Shown here: piece by piece, positions 42,901 to 56,191 of the stretch
Position numbering within the stretch: position 1 is the first letter of the stretch
Layout: every line of letters starts with the position of its first letter
Source: Gigaspora rosea
Lineage: Eukaryota; Glomeromycota; Glomeromycetes; Diversisporales; Gigasporaceae
Length of the DNA: 64,000 bases
Reading direction: 5' to 3'
Assembly: GCA_003550325.1 (NCBI GenBank)
Contig: QKWP01000219.1
Span: forward strand, 315,241 to 379,240
Notes under the pieces: model-generated
Seen by the model: the letters and a program-made list of their open reading frames with translations, nothing else
What the model was told of the DNA's origin: nothing
Databases searched by the model: none
Program-made: the position numbers and the translations under genes

Positions 42901-43927
42901 TGATTTGATTCAATTTTATTTATAAAATATTTGATCTCAAATCAAATTTAAATACAGAAATTTCAAATTAAATCAAATTCAAATTGATAAAATATTCAAT
43001 TTGATAAATATTTGAAAATTTTTATTAAAACTATAAATACGATAGCTATTTAAGCAAAATTTTGTTAAAACAACTATCTTTTTTATTCTATAAAACTAGG
43101 GCTATTTTGATTATTTTGAAATGTAATCAAAATTTTAAAATTTTTTAAAAATTACAAATAAATTTAATTTGATTTGATTTGATCAAATCAAATTCAATTT
43201 AGGATTTATTTAATTTAATAAAATTCAAATATGCCTGATATCTGATTTGATTTGATTTTGAAAAACCCTACTGATACTGTGTTATGCATAAAATCAGGGC
43301 GCATAGATTCTGGGGGTATTTGTAAAATAAGAAAACCATATTTGGCAAAACCTAAGTAAAAAGATAGCTGGACTTTTAATAGTATTTGAACAGGAATCAA
43401 ATAGGAAATAACTGGTACTGAACTGACCAGAAGAAACTTATAATAGGAGGGTTTATAGCAGGCCCTATCAACTGAACTACCAGAGTTGTATTAGAGAAAA
43501 AGAACTTATAATTTAGAAGTATATACCAAAAAGAAGGAGTCTACTGAGTTCACTAGTAGCAGACTAATTCTTTTAAATCCTCAGATTGAAAGTAGAAATA
43601 CAACTGGAAGAAAAAAAAACTAAAAAAAATAAGGTAATACTATTGTTATGTGAACTTCATAAAGCAAAAGTAGACAATAATAGCAGTTCAAAGTAACCTT
43701 TGACTGCAAGAGTAAGCCTTAGTGAATGTGTAAGTTACTGAAGTGTAGGTAATATCATACTAATTTAATTTATAAACATAATTAGTTTTTTATATCAATT
43801 TAATATTCAAATTTATTTAAGATAGTAGACTAACAACCTATATAGTAGATAATTTACAATAGGTAGAAAAGTACTAGAAACTAATATATTTTTTTTTTAT
43901 AGTTGTTAGAATAGGATGTATACTTAA
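42901..43927. other. AT-rich non-coding stretch
   Basis: Bases 42895-43265 repeat TTTGATTTGATT/AATCAAATCAAA in both orientations, a large imperfect palindrome. The remainder is unremarkable. Confidence 0.4.
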
Positions 43928-44318
43928 GTGTAGAGTATATGTCGATCATTTTCAATAATAGTAAAATTGCCGTATTATGTATCACAGCATACAAAAACTT
44001 GCTACTATAGCTAAATAAAATGCATTTAGTTTACATCGAAAAAAAAATAGATTTACAATATTTTCAATATCTGAATTTTCATTTCGATGTAAAAAATATA
44101 ATAGTTAATATTTAATTTTTTTAAAAAATATGTCAAGAAGTTAGCAATAGTTGCGACAAAAAATTTTTTTTTGCATGGGACAAAACAAGTTAAACCCAGC
44201 TTTTGATAGTAAACAAAATATCTAGAATATTCGATCTCATATTAGTATTAGTAATTTGTATTACCAATGATCATAACAATAAGTTTCATAATAGAAATGA
44301 TGTCATTATACTCTACCC
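43928..44318. mobile_element. TTAA-flanked MITE, diverged copy
   Basis: GTGTAGAGTATATGTCGATC and inverted GGGTAGAGTATAATGACATC, with TTAA at 43924-43927 and 44319-44322. The interior contains an inverted pair around TTTACATCGAAAAAAAAATA / TTTCGATGTAAA. Confidence 0.6.
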
Positions 44319-44322
44319 TTAA

Positions 44323-46081
44323 GAAATTTTAATAGGAATTTTTAAGCTTGGGTAAAATAGGTCTTGAAAATTTAGTTTTAGATAATAACAAGTCTCAGTT
44401 TTTACTCTTGTTTATTTTTTTTGAATATAAATTAACAATTTTTTCTTCTTGTAGGTTTTTTTAACCTGTTGAAATATAAAATAGAGTATGATTAGATCTT
44501 GGCAAAAGACTATAACATTAAGCATTAATACATTAAGTACTAGTTTTATTTTTGTTCTGGTTTAATTTATTATTATTATTTATTATTTTCTTTTTTCAAA
44601 TACAAACTAAAATTTATACTATAGTTTTTTTAGATCTTTAATTTGTTGGAATTTGAAGTAAAACAATTTCTTCTACTTTTTGATATGAGCAATAAAAAAT
44701 AATAAGAGCTTGACACAGCATACACCATAATTTTTTCTTGAACAAACTATAATATTTTTTTCACAGTGTAAATTCTAAACTTTGTAAATATATGAATATA
44801 ATTATAAAGGAATTAAAAGTATCAAGCTTATGAAATTATTTTAAAAAATAAGACCTGCATAATATAATTGTATTTATGTTTTATTTTTTTTTAATAAATA
44901 ATCTTGAATGATATATAAATAGCAAAGAATAAATATTGTTGATTTGTAATACTGTAGTATCTAAGTAGTATGAATTGTATTTTTTTATTAGGAAAAAGTT
45001 TTTCTATATACTCACATAATCATGCACCATCTATATAAACAATGATAATCAAAGATTGATAATTATTATTTTTTTATAGGTTTGTTTTTTTTGTTTTTGC
45101 TTACTTGTTACTAATTTTTTTAGTTTGTCACTTTATTCCATCATTATTGGTGTTTTGTTATTGCTAATATCATAGTTTTCACTAGTGTCATTGATATTAT
45201 TGGTTGTTGTTATTGGTGTCATTGTTATCATTGGTGTTACTGTTAGATTTTATGAATTGGTCTTGTATCACTAGTACCATATATTTCTGAAAATTAGCTA
45301 TATTCAAAAATAAGCTAATTTTTTAAAAATCTTAAAAAACTATTAGCAGTTGCTATATATAAAAGTTCAAATTTTACTAAGTAAACCTTAAAAGTATCAT
45401 TAAGTAAAATTGTTTAGAACAACTAAATATACTTATATAAAAATTTAGTATTATTCAAACAACTTTATATTAGTAAAATTTTTAATTTTTCAAAAAAATC
45501 AAAAATTTGAAAATAAGCTACTTTATAAGCTTATTTCAGAAACATATAGTAGTCTTGTAGAATAGTCTTGCAGAATGATTTTGTAGAGTGTTTTTCTAAT
45601 AGTTTTGTAGATTTTTTTTAGCATTCTTGTGGAATATAATCTTAAACATTTTTGTAGAATAGCTTTAAATTCTTTTTTAGTATTCTTAAAAGTTGGTCTT
45701 TTATATTTTTCTAGTATTGAATTTGTTTTAAAGTTTTGAGCAGTTTTTTATAAGTTTTTATTTTTTTAGGTGTTCTTTCTTTATATAGATTTTGTCTTAT
45801 CATACTTTATTAGGTCTAAGAATTTCTAAAACATGAAATTAGTAGCTCATGATGAGTAAATTCATTTATTTCTTATTTTTTTTTTTTGTAATATTCCAAT
45901 ATTTACTAACTGTTTTTTTCTTTTTTTGGCTTATAGGTTCTTTGTAATATAGAATTAGCACCAAGTATTGCAGGGTATTTCTTGTCTTGCTTTATTGGGT
46001 CTGGAATTGCTAGAACAGAAATTAGTGACTCTTAGTAAGTAATTTTCCTTTTTTTTTATTTTTTTGTAATATTCTGGTATT
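44323..46081. other. T-rich non-coding stretch with a local duplication
   Basis: Two copies of a segment start near 45791 (CTTTATTAGGTCTAAGAATT) and 45981 (CTTTATTGGGTCTGGAATTG), both followed by GAAATTAGT and a T-run with GTAATATTC. TTGGTGTCATTGTTATCATT-like repeats lie at 45130-45245. No gene. Confidence 0.4.
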
Positions 46082-47035
46082 ACTATCACAGATTATTATA
46101 AAATTAGATTATCATAAAATCTTTATAGAAATGCACTAGTTCTAAAAAGGACCAGTTCAGGGCTGGTCTTTTTAATGGTCTCATAGTCTTATTCGTTCTG
46201 GTTTGGAACTAGTTTTAGACCAGTTCTTGTAAACAAACTGTAATATTCATATTATCCAATCAAATTGCTTGATTAGTTGTAATACAGGTTATCTTTACAA
46301 ATTAGCTTGATAAGACAAAAACAAAGAAAAAAGTAACTGCCAAAAATAAAAGAAACGAATATCTAAACCTGTCTAGAAGCATTAATAAAAATTGTCAAAA
46401 AAACAATTTTACTTATAAAGTAAATCTAATCTTACCTCTAACTAACTATTATCCTAATTTTAATTAAATAATCAAAAACATATAAACACATATGGCTTTA
46501 GCCATCCCCTGTTTTGGGACCACAAACAGATCAGAACTGAAAATAATATAATAATGGTCTACTAAAACTGGGACAGACTGGACTGAACTAGTATATCTCT
46601 AAATCTATATAATTTCTGTATTATCAGATTTTAGAATATTTCTAAAATTGTATAAATAATTAATTTACATATATAATCAAAACAATTAAATGCTATAACT
46701 AGAGGTTAATTTAATATATGAGAGTGAGTCAATAGAAAAAGGTCAAATTTTTTTAGGTAAAAGTTTTCTTGACTTTAAGTTTAAATATCTTAACAACTAT
46801 CTTAATAAATTTAATAATTTTTTTATTTTAATTCTATATAATTTCAAGATTAAAATAAAAAAATTTTTAGCAAATTTGATTAAATATTTGTCAAAATATT
46901 TTAGTTTAAAAATTAAAAAATATTACTAAAAATGATTTGTCTCTTTTTTACTGACTTACACCATATGCATATATGCTGTATAAATCTCATTCTTGATAAC
47001 TAATTCACTTTTATGTATTATACACTAATTAGTTT
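46082..47035. repeat. AT-shifted copy of the fold-back element, interrupted
   Basis: ATTATTATAAAATTAGATTA (from 46093) corresponds to ATGATCGTGAAATTGGATTA (from 47508), and AATCAAAACAATTAAATGCTA (20 bases of it near 46677) to the same element's inner arm. Four of the five differences in the 20 bases shown are C/G to T/A transitions. The copy is interrupted by the insertion at 46135-46592. Confidence 0.55.
46135..46592. mobile_element. Insertion with ACTAGTTC ends carrying a Mutator-like MITE remnant
   Basis: ACTAGTTC at the left and GAACTAGT at the right, with GGACCAGTTC/GACTGGACTGAAC subterminals. Within it, 46296-46508 is a degraded copy of the MITE at 19500-19770 (CTAAACCTGTCTAGAAGCATT; ATGGCTTTAGCCATCCC). 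Confidence 0.45.
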
Positions 47036-47155
47036 AGAGTTTAAATATAGTAATAAAGCTATATATAGAAGGACAAAAATAAAAGCAGAATAACTATAAA
47101 TAGTAATATGAAATATTTATAAATCTAATAATATAGAGTAACTGGAAATAATATA

Positions 47156-47491
47156 TACCAATTTTTTTAAAATTTAACTTTTAAAACTGTACTAAATTTA
47201 GTATATTATACTAAATTTAGAATAGCAAATAGATATCTATTAATTAATTATACTTCCAATTGCCTTTATATTTTCTATCTAATTTGATCACTTATTTCTT
47301 TTTATTTTGTTCTCTTATAATATAAGAGAACAAAATAAAAGAAATAAGTGATCAAATTAGTAATAAAATAGAATAATATAAAGGCAATTGGAGGTATAAC
47401 TAATTAATAGATATTCATTTGCTATTCTAAATTTAGTACAATATACTATATTTAGTACAGTTTTAAAAGTTAAATTTTAAAAAAATTGGTA
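47156..47491. repeat. Long palindrome, arms about 165 bp
   Basis: The sequence from TACCAATTTTTTTAAAATTT to its inverse reads almost the same on both strands, turning at TTCTCTTATAATATAAGAGAA (47313-47333; 20 central bases are self-complementary). Mismatches are few, so the arms are young or kept alike. Confidence 0.85.
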
Positions 47492-47499
47492 TTAATAAC

Positions 47500-48086
47500 T
47501 GTCGCGGATGATCGTGAAATTGGATTATCGTAAAATTCATGTGATCTCTGTATTCTAAAATTTCTGAAAATCGTGTAAACAATCGATCTAATCAATCTAC
47601 ACTACGTAATCAATCGAATACTATAACTGGTCAGTATGCTAGTGGTATGCCTATATGCTGCATAAATCGCATTCTTGGCATCTATATATAAAGGACCTTC
47701 TAACTGTATCAAAAAGGCGACCTAATCCTAACCCTAACCACGAGGCAAAAAAGAGTCTATAAAACCACTAACAAAAAAAAAATTTTTGCCTCGTGTTTAG
47801 GGTTAGAGTCTATAAAACCACTAACAAAAAAAATTTTTGCCTCATGTTTAAGGTTAGGGTCGCCTTTTTGATACAGTTAGAAGGTCTTTTATATATAGAT
47901 ATAGTATCAAGAATGTAGCATATAGAAATATATTGGACCCCTGGTTATAGCATTCAATTGTTTTGATTACATAATGTAAATCGATTAGATCGATTGTTTA
48001 CACGATTTACAGAAATTTTAGAAAATCTGATGATACAAAGGTCATGTAGATTTCACGATAATTCAATTTCACGATCATCCATGACA
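47500..48086. repeat. Large fold-back element, arms about 250 bp
   Basis: Left TGTCGCGGATGATCGTGAAA pairs with the inverted right end TGTCATGGATGATCGTGAAA; arms continue through AACAATCGATCTAATC and GACCTTCTAACTGTATC to a centre where GAGTCTATAAAACCACTAAC is directly duplicated (47751 and 47808). No coding frame. A decayed copy is at 46082-47035. Confidence 0.8.
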
Positions 48087-48480
48087 ATAACTTTAAATTA
48101 ATTTATTTAATTCATAATCCATATATAGATCAGACAAATTACTATATATATTATATATTATATATAAAGATGGTGATAATCATTTTATAAAATTTAAAGT
48201 CAAACTAGAATCTGCTACTGCCGTAGAGTTAATCTCGTATATTTGTTATTGTTATTGAGTTAACCTAACTCTAAAGAAGAAAAAAAATATTAACAAAGAT
48301 ATTTTTAAAAATATTAATAGTATTTTTAAAATTTTAATAAAAAAATATTTTATTGAAATTTTACAAATTTAAAAACAAATCAAGATTATTTTTTTGGTTT
48401 AAAAAATACAAATATAAGCAAAAAACAATTAAAATTTTCAATAATTATTTATTAAAAATATATATAGAATAATTTTTCAA
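48087..48480. other. AT-rich upstream region of the DDE-like pseudogene
   Basis: Low-complexity TA-rich sequence, AAAATATAAGC and similar; may hold the decayed promoter. No clear motif. Confidence 0.3.
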
Positions 48481-51400
48481 ATGACGAAGCGCAAAAAATA
48501 TATGATCAACTTAATTTTTCATGGTTATTTAGTTGAGGATTTGCACTTCAGTCCTTTTTGCCATAATTGGTGGATTTCAAGACCATCAGAAAAAAATAAT
48601 GATCCTTGTTTTCTTTTTCCTATTCATTTACAATCTAAAATTTTAGTAATTTTAAATGATCGTGATTTTATTATTGAGGTTGGACAATTAGATTCACAAT
48701 TTGGACCACATCCAAGTTATACTTGTAAATGCGATGGAATACAAAGTGAATTATGTAAAACACCAACAGAAACAATTACAACAGTATATCAACAAATTTT
48801 CAAATCAAAAACCAATTTTTCTGGGCCAGAAGTTATGGGATATGATACTCCTAAAATCGTTCAAGAATACCTTAAAGAGCTCTCATTTCGAGTTTTTAAC
48901 TATTCATTAAATAAGCTACAAATATGGATACTCAGAATTAACAAATCATGTAATGAAAAGCTTGGTTTTGCTGGACATGGATTTAAATCAGCATTTGTTT
49001 ACTCTTACAATAAATAGCGTAGTATATTTTTTCAAGAAATAGAATTTAATGAATGCAAAATTACAATATATAGTGAAAATAATATTCATGTGTTTATGGA
49101 CAATGAACTAGAATCTGTATGGAATAAAGTTGGATGTTTAAAACAATTTACTGGCTATCAACTTTTTGGGCTCGATTGTCAGTATGTTCAGAAACTTATT
49201 CAGAAAATTAAAATTCCTCATTGTTCATTATCAGATTGGAATAATGATAATTTGATGATATCGATATATAAACATTGTCTTAAATGACATACTTACGCTC
49301 AAGTTAATTGGAAGCAATTATTTTGTAATTGGTTATTACAAGAAAATACAATAATTGAATTACAATTAACTTTATGAAATTTGTATCCAAAAAACTATAT
49401 ATTGAGGGATCGTGAATATCGGGTATGGGAATCTTTTTTACGCCATGTTGGATGTGTAGAAATTACTCCATTTGAAAAAAGTCAATCAAAGGTAAATTAT
49501 ATGATTACTAATTGCAATTTATAAATTATCGCTTTATAACTATTACTATTTATTTATTAGTTCAGATTTTGGTCAAGATCAATAAACCCAAATGCAGATA
49601 AAACTTTATTAAAAACATTATATACTCTTGGCTTTTTAAGTCCAATACCAAAAGGAGTCAAAAATAATACTAATACTTTTTGGCAATGCTTTAAAAATTC
49701 TTTGAGTTTTAATATCCGTGGTAGTAATGGAAAATGCCGCATTTTATCTATAATTGCAAATTCCTTTACGTATGAAGAAATTAAAGAAAAGCTAGAGGTT
49801 ATTTTTAAAGTTATTAAAGTATACATAATATGTATATTTATGAATCAATATTTATTTAAACGCTTTGTATTTTTAAGGTTTCAAACGATGCGATAAATGC
49901 TGCTAGATATCATGCAAATATTTATGGTCCTGGGGCAAATTGTAAACAAGCCTATTGTAACTCGTGAAAAGATGTCTATTGAAAAAAAAGAACAAATTCA
50001 AAAATTTTTGACGAATAAAGCAAATGTAATCATGAGCTCATACAAGATTGATTCAACAACTAATGAGCCTGTTTACTATCTAAAAGATTTCAAAGATATG
50101 CTTTGGGAACGGTTTCATGAAGAATACCCCGATGGTATGAAGCGTACTAGTTTTTATACATATCTACAAGATGGACAATATGTATATTGTGAGAATTTAG
50201 GTGGGCTTTGTCAAACCTGTTCAAAATATGGATATGATACCTTTGAAGAACTTACTGAATACATTCGAAATAATATAAGGGATTACAAAGTTCAGGTATA
50301 AATAAAAAACAAATAATACCACAAAAAAAACCTGTAATTTGCTTTAATTCAATTATAGTATAATTAGTTTGATAAAATAAACAGGATTTTTCTTGGCGTT
50401 ATCAGATTTCTCTATTTTCAAATTAATTAGTTGTATTATTATCACTAATCTATATATATATATTTGTTTTATTAGGAGCAATTTTAAAAAATTGTGAAAT
50501 ATTAAACCGATTTTTAAAACGTGATTATGAAACACATTTTTATGTTACATCTAAGGGCACAACAATACACAACATGTGTATTAACTATTGCTTAATGTAT
50601 GCATTTGGAGAGTGTAATCAATCTCATACACATACTTGTAGCGAGTGTAATGCTATCTTTGAATTTTTTGCCGAGTTGAAAGCTAATTCTGTAAATGATG
50701 GACATGAGGAATTGTCTGAGTTGCAGGACCAAATATGTTATTATATTGCTTATCAAACACGCAAGATTTATTTAAATGGGCAACTTAATGCAAATTTATT
50801 AGGGTTAAATAAGAATAAAGCACTAATTATCGTGGATTATAAGATGAAAATTCTGCCCAAAACTGCATGCGAAACTAAACAAGACTGGTTTGGAAAAAAT
50901 GGATAGTCACTTCATTCAGTATTGGTGTATACAACCCAGGATAACTCAACAAAGTTATGAGTTCAAGCATTTGACCATTGGTCTGCAGACATGCACCAAG
51001 ATTCATGGTTCACTGCTTCATCTCTTCATGCAGTAATGGAAACATTAGAGAATAAACCAGATTCTGTAATTATTATGTCAGACAATGGTGGTCATCATTA
51101 CAATGCGGATCTAATGATGATTATGGGCTATTGGCCAGAATGGTATGGAGTTAAAGTAAAGAAATGGGTATTTTTGGAGGCTGGAGAAGCTAAAACTATG
51201 ATTGATTTACATCATGCCCAGGTAATAGTAATACCTGAGTACTTTACAATTAACCTTTTCATATATTAAAAATTTCTAATTAGTTTGTTTGACTTAGATA
51301 ACCCACGCTATCAATCATCATATACGTCTTGGATTTGAGATTTCTGTAGGTCAAGATATAGAAAATGCCATTAAGAACATTTGTGAAACCTCTGTAGCAA

Positions 51401-52786
51401 ATTTAAAACCAAATCGAGACAGAGGTTAGGTTTTCGAAATGACTTTAATACATCTCCAACTTACACTTATATACTGTATAATAAGAGTAGGCAGTAGAAA
51501 AATACTATACCTGGTAATTCAAATTGGTTTGAATGGAAATGGCCGATTGAAGGAGAGTTTTCCAGATGTATATTGGCACGTGCAATCCCTAATATTGGAG
51601 ATTGGAAAATATTTTCACCTGATGATTTAAAAAGATTATGCAAAAAAGATATTACAAAACCTAATCCCGAAGTCTCTACTCATACCATTCCTAGCTCTAA
51701 GTGGGAAGTGCCTGCTCCAAATGCTACAAGTAAAGTACAACTGACTCTTGATATAAGAAAGTCATGTGCCCAGACAAAATCCTTCTTATATTGAGATTTT
51801 TTATATCAAAAACTTTATTATAAAAGTTTCGATTGGGACCTATAAAATCTTTCTTATATCAAGAGTTTTTTTATACCGAAGGTTTTTTATAAAGAAAGTT
51901 ACTTGTAATTATTTTCTTAAAAAATGCCTATATTTTTCATTAAAAACCCCAAATTTCAAATAGATCTTAATCCTGCGTGTCTTAATCAGCAAAACCTGGT
52001 AAAAGAACTTAAACTAAGAGAAATAAATGCAAGTAACAAAGAAAAATAAGAACAGTTTAGTGTCGAATTTAGAAATTCAGCTAGAAAAAGGTACACAAAT
52101 ATCGCAATGGCTCCAGATATTAATTGTGCATCAATAACTTGTTCATGAAATAGATCATAAAATAAAAATTCGCACATTAATTGAGACGACCAATGTGATA
52201 AATTATGGTAGTGAAACGTGTAATAATAATTCATATTATCAAGATGAAATAGGAGCAAAAAAGAATAATAAAAAGACCTTCAATCGGTATATGAAATCAG
52301 CAGAACAGGATTATGCTAATGAAAAGCATAACCACCAGGTATTAAATAATATTGGCCACTCTTATGAGTGTGAAATTGAAGTTAAAAAGGTCGATATCCA
52401 TTATAGTATAAATAACAACAGGTATCACAAATATTAACTTAATAATCCCTTTTATTCATTAGACATTTCCTGGGCCAAATACTCTCGACTTTCTGTTGCC
52501 ATCAGGATGGGCATTGAAAGAGAAACAAAAATATGGAAAGAGAGGGGCTGGAAAAAAAATCACGAAAAAAATAAGAACAATAATGGAGAGTTATTTTCTT
52601 GCTGGTAATATAAACAAAAGTGATCACTATACTGCAGAAGACATGTATCAAGCCCTTCAGAAAAAGGTACTTGAAGGTGAAATTGAGAGTGAAGTTGTTC
52701 CAAAAATATCTACTATCCAAAACTGGATAGGTCGTTACACTCGCCAACACCGTAAGGAAGCAGCTCGAACAAATCTAAACAACTAG
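48481..52786 (+). pseudogene. Multi-exon DDE-like transposase relative, decayed
   Basis: Coding text spans about 1,000 residues: HGYLVEDLHFSPFCHNWW... (48481), LESVWNKVGCLKQFTGYQLF, a 69-nt intron (49492-49560), an 80-nt intron (49798-49877), REKMSIEKKEQIQKFL, YPDGMKRTSFYTYLQDGQY, an intron ending near 50475, LIIVDYKMKILPKTA (Asp at 50835), IIMSDNGGHHYNADLMM (Asp at 51081), FLEAGEAKTMIDLHHAQ (Glu at 51177/51186, Asp at 51204), a 76-nt intron (51222-51297), ITHAINHHIRLGF, and a last exon from 52463 (LPSGWALKEKQKYGKRGAG ... TIQNWIGRYTRQHRK). In-frame stops: TAG 49015, TGA 49285, TGA 49375, TAG 50904, TGA 50958. A frameshift lies near 49950. Two Cys pairs (LCQTCSKYGY; CSECNAIF) lie before the D..D..E-like motifs. 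I recall the family as abundant hypothetical proteins of Glomeromycotina; the DDE reading is inference. No terminal repeats seen. Confidence 0.6.
51795..52194. other. Interruption inside the DDE-like pseudogene
   Basis: Between the ATSK end of one exon and the next coding stretch lies sequence with repeated TTTTTTATAWMRAARG text (51800-51900), likely an old insertion. 51985-52190 still reads partly as NLVKELKLREINASNKEK before stops. Confidence 0.35.
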
Positions 52787-55541
52787 TGAAATTCTTCAAT
52801 TACGTAGTTGTAATTCAATGTTTAGTAATAAAAAGCCCCAATTTCTTACATGAAATTAATATTGCTAATAAATCAATATTTGTCATTTTAAAGTTTCAGA
52901 GGTACCTAAGAATTTTAATACTGGTATGTACAATTATTCATAAATGTTAATAAGACTTACTATGAAATCGCAAGATTTTCAAACCCACCAACACACCAAA
53001 TTCTAAAGATAATTATTACGATACCAATTTTTATTTATTCAAATAAATACAATTCTGAACAGTAAATTATAAATGTTTTTCGTACCAATTGTTTGAATAA
53101 ACTTGAATGCTAATTTTAAATAGACTAATCAAATAAAAATAAACATGGTAACCTCTATTATAGTGAAGTCAGAATAGAAGACTTTCACTATTCATATTAT
53201 TAAGCTATACTTAATTCTACAACTTATTAAAGTTCACTATATTGAATCTACGCTCAATATGTCAACAACTGAAAGAACAATAAAGTCGCACCCAAAAAGA
53301 CAAAAATACCCGAAGCGATAATGTACCAAATACACTATAACGAGAGTGACTTGGTTACTATAGACCCTGACGATAGCGACGTTGAGAGAAATGAAAAAGT
53401 AAAACGTTCGGTTGTTTATTCTAAATAGTGTAAAAAAATCAAATAAAAAGTTTATATTGAAATTGTAAGTAAAAAAAAGATAAGTTATTTAAGAAATCGT
53501 GGGTGGGTTTTACCTTGAAATCTGGCTCTGCCGTTGAATATACCCTCTTTTTTACTAATAAAAAAATCAAAAAAATCAAAATAGCACATCTTTGATTTCA
53601 AATATTTGTATTGTCATATAAATATTTGAATATGTTCTATTTTTAATAGTATCGTCTAAGGCCCAAAAACTGCTACTCGTTAAACTGTTATTAATGATCT
53701 ACGAAAATTTGCACCAAAACTTATTAATGATCTTCTCTGATTGATATGTGAATCACGAATTAATATACTTTATAATCCTATATTATATTTTTTTTGATAT
53801 ATTTAAAAATCAACTTATTAAAAGTTATATTAATATATTTAAAAATTAGATTGCATATAGTACACCAAATTACTTTTTATCAAAAATTACTATATTCTAC
53901 TAATTCTATAAAATCTTAAGTTTTAAATATTTTTTAAAAATGTAACTAATTACTTTGTTTTTTATTAGTATTATTCAAATTATTAGAATTTTTTAAAAGT
54001 TTATGAATCAAAATAAAAGTGTTTAAAGCTATTATGTTTTCAAAGTTTGGTATTTAATATAAAAAAATTAAAAAATTTTTATAATTTTTTTTATTCAATT
54101 AGAATTAGTACATAACCCATTCAGATTGGCTAAAAGGTATTTAAATATACTCTAAATTTGGCATATTGATATGAAGTGACTTAGTGCACTATACTAAAAG
54201 TGCAACCAAAAACACTAAATCATAAATAACAAAAATCTATTTAATAAAATTATATTAAATTTTTATAAAGTTGTAAATCAAAAATTAATGATACTCAGTA
54301 CCAACTTTTTTGCCAATACTAATCTATAGAAACTTTGCAATTAGTATATTTGTATATAACAAACTCTATCTAGAAGCAACTTGGATGCAGGGTCCATATT
54401 ATATATGAGAATAACTAAATAGAATTAAAAAATACTATCTTTTATAGGTTTAAGGCAGTGTCATTAATCACCTAATATTTTTTATCAGAGGCCTACTCCC
54501 TTTCTGTTTTTTAATATATATATAGTTAGGTTCTTATATATAATTTTAACTTTTTTTACCCCTCCCTCTCTAAAAAATCACCTGATTTTTGTCACTCCTC
54601 TTAACTCTTCATGTAAAAGACTTAATTACTATAAAAAAAGTAGTAGAGCAACAACTTTGGATTTTTTGACAAAAGGTATGAAAATATTAGTAGAAGCAGG
54701 CTTTTGGTCATAGATACTATTTGGCAAAGCATATACTCTTATATTCTTTATAAGTTGTATACTCCTTTGTAGCCTCTTTGGATTTCTCAAAATTTTAACA
54801 AAATGGCATTTTAGCTTACCTCTTTAAAAGATTGGCAGTGTTTGCTCCTTCTTTTTTGAGTTTGTATACTAACCAAAAAGAAACAAATATGGTAATGTGT
54901 TGTAAATCTGTAGGAAATTACCAAGAAATTCCTAATCATATGAGTTTGTTGTATATAGAACGTAGTCCAGAGGTTTTTATATAGGTTTTTTATATATGTA
55001 CATAGCACCTTTGTTAGCCTTAGTTATTAGTATAAACTTTTCTTTGTTTTTATTATTTTGTTACCTTTTATTTTGTTAGTTTTTAATTTATCATATAGGT
55101 TTTGTAATTATACTTCTATTTGTTTTTATTTCTTTTTTAATTTCTTTTTTAGTTTTTTTTTTGTATAGTTGTATTAGATATTAGTATCTCCACTATTGTA
55201 GCTTGGTGAAAAGGAATAAAGAAAAATTCTGTTTTGCTCTTGGCAGGACTAACAAAGCCTTATCTGCTTTACCAATAAAGTAATGCTAACAAATTGCATC
55301 TAGAGCTGTTAAAGTAACCAAATTATATTAAATTGTAATAAAAAGATTAAAAAAGTTTAAAATTATTCTTGTAAATTTTATACTTCCTCAATAAAGTATC
55401 AGTAAGATTATTTAAGAATGAAAAAAAATAAAAAAAATAAAGCTATAAAGCCAATTTTTCTGTTTCTAATAGCAAATTATTAAAATTGGTTTAGTTTATA
55501 AAAAGTTATACTATATTTTACTATATAAAATGTGTGTTATT
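52787..55541. other. Long stretch without an intact gene
   Basis: Near 53147-53180, GGTAACCTCTATTATAGTGA looks like a pogo-type end, and 53295-53428 reads PEAIMYQIHYNESDLVTID then DDSDVERNEKVKRSVVYSK before a stop, a possible relic of an element protein. The rest, 53440-55541, is AT-rich with no feature that I can support. Confidence 0.35.
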
Positions 55542-55749
55542 TTATAGCGACCCTATGATCAACCAATCAAAATCGATCATGTGATTCATGGGATGACTGC
55601 TATAATCAGTTATCATGCGAATCATGTGTTTAATTTTAATTGGCAATTATATATTCAAAATTTAAACGAAATTAAAATACAGACACTAAACTAAAAAAAA
55701 AAAAAAAAAGGAAAAAAAGACTCCCATAGTGCTCTTCTGTCATTTGGTC

Positions 55750-55925
55750 CCAACTCTTGCCAACAATAATGACTCTAATACCAATAACTCTAACAATGAC
55801 TTTAATAACTCCTCTAATGATAATGACTCTAATACTAATAACTCTAACAACAGCTTCAACAACTCTTTCCAACAACGATGACTCCAACACCAATGACTTG
55901 ACTTTAACAATGACAACATCATTAA
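55750..55925 (+). repeat. Degenerate AAT/GAC/TCT repeat
   Basis: Repeats of AATGACTCTAATACYAATAA. In one frame it reads as Asn/Asp/Ser (NNDSNTNNSNNDFNNSS) for about 45 codons before a stop. Could be the low-complexity part of a lost element protein, or simple-sequence DNA. Confidence 0.45.
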
Positions 55926-56191
55926 CATTCCAAATGAAAATATCTAAAAAAAAAAAGTTAGTTCTGATAAAAAAAACTTATGAAAAAAAACTTGTCTTGA
56001 GATGCTCCAGTTCCATTTCTATCTAACCACCCAAAATTATTGAAACAAATAAAAAAAAATTAGTTTTTACAAAAAAAAAACAAAAAAAAATTAAAAAAAC
56101 AAAAAAACTATGTAATAAAACTAAAAAACAAAAACAAAACAAAAAAAAAATCAAAGAAAAATAAATCCAAAAAAAAATAAATAAAAAAAGG

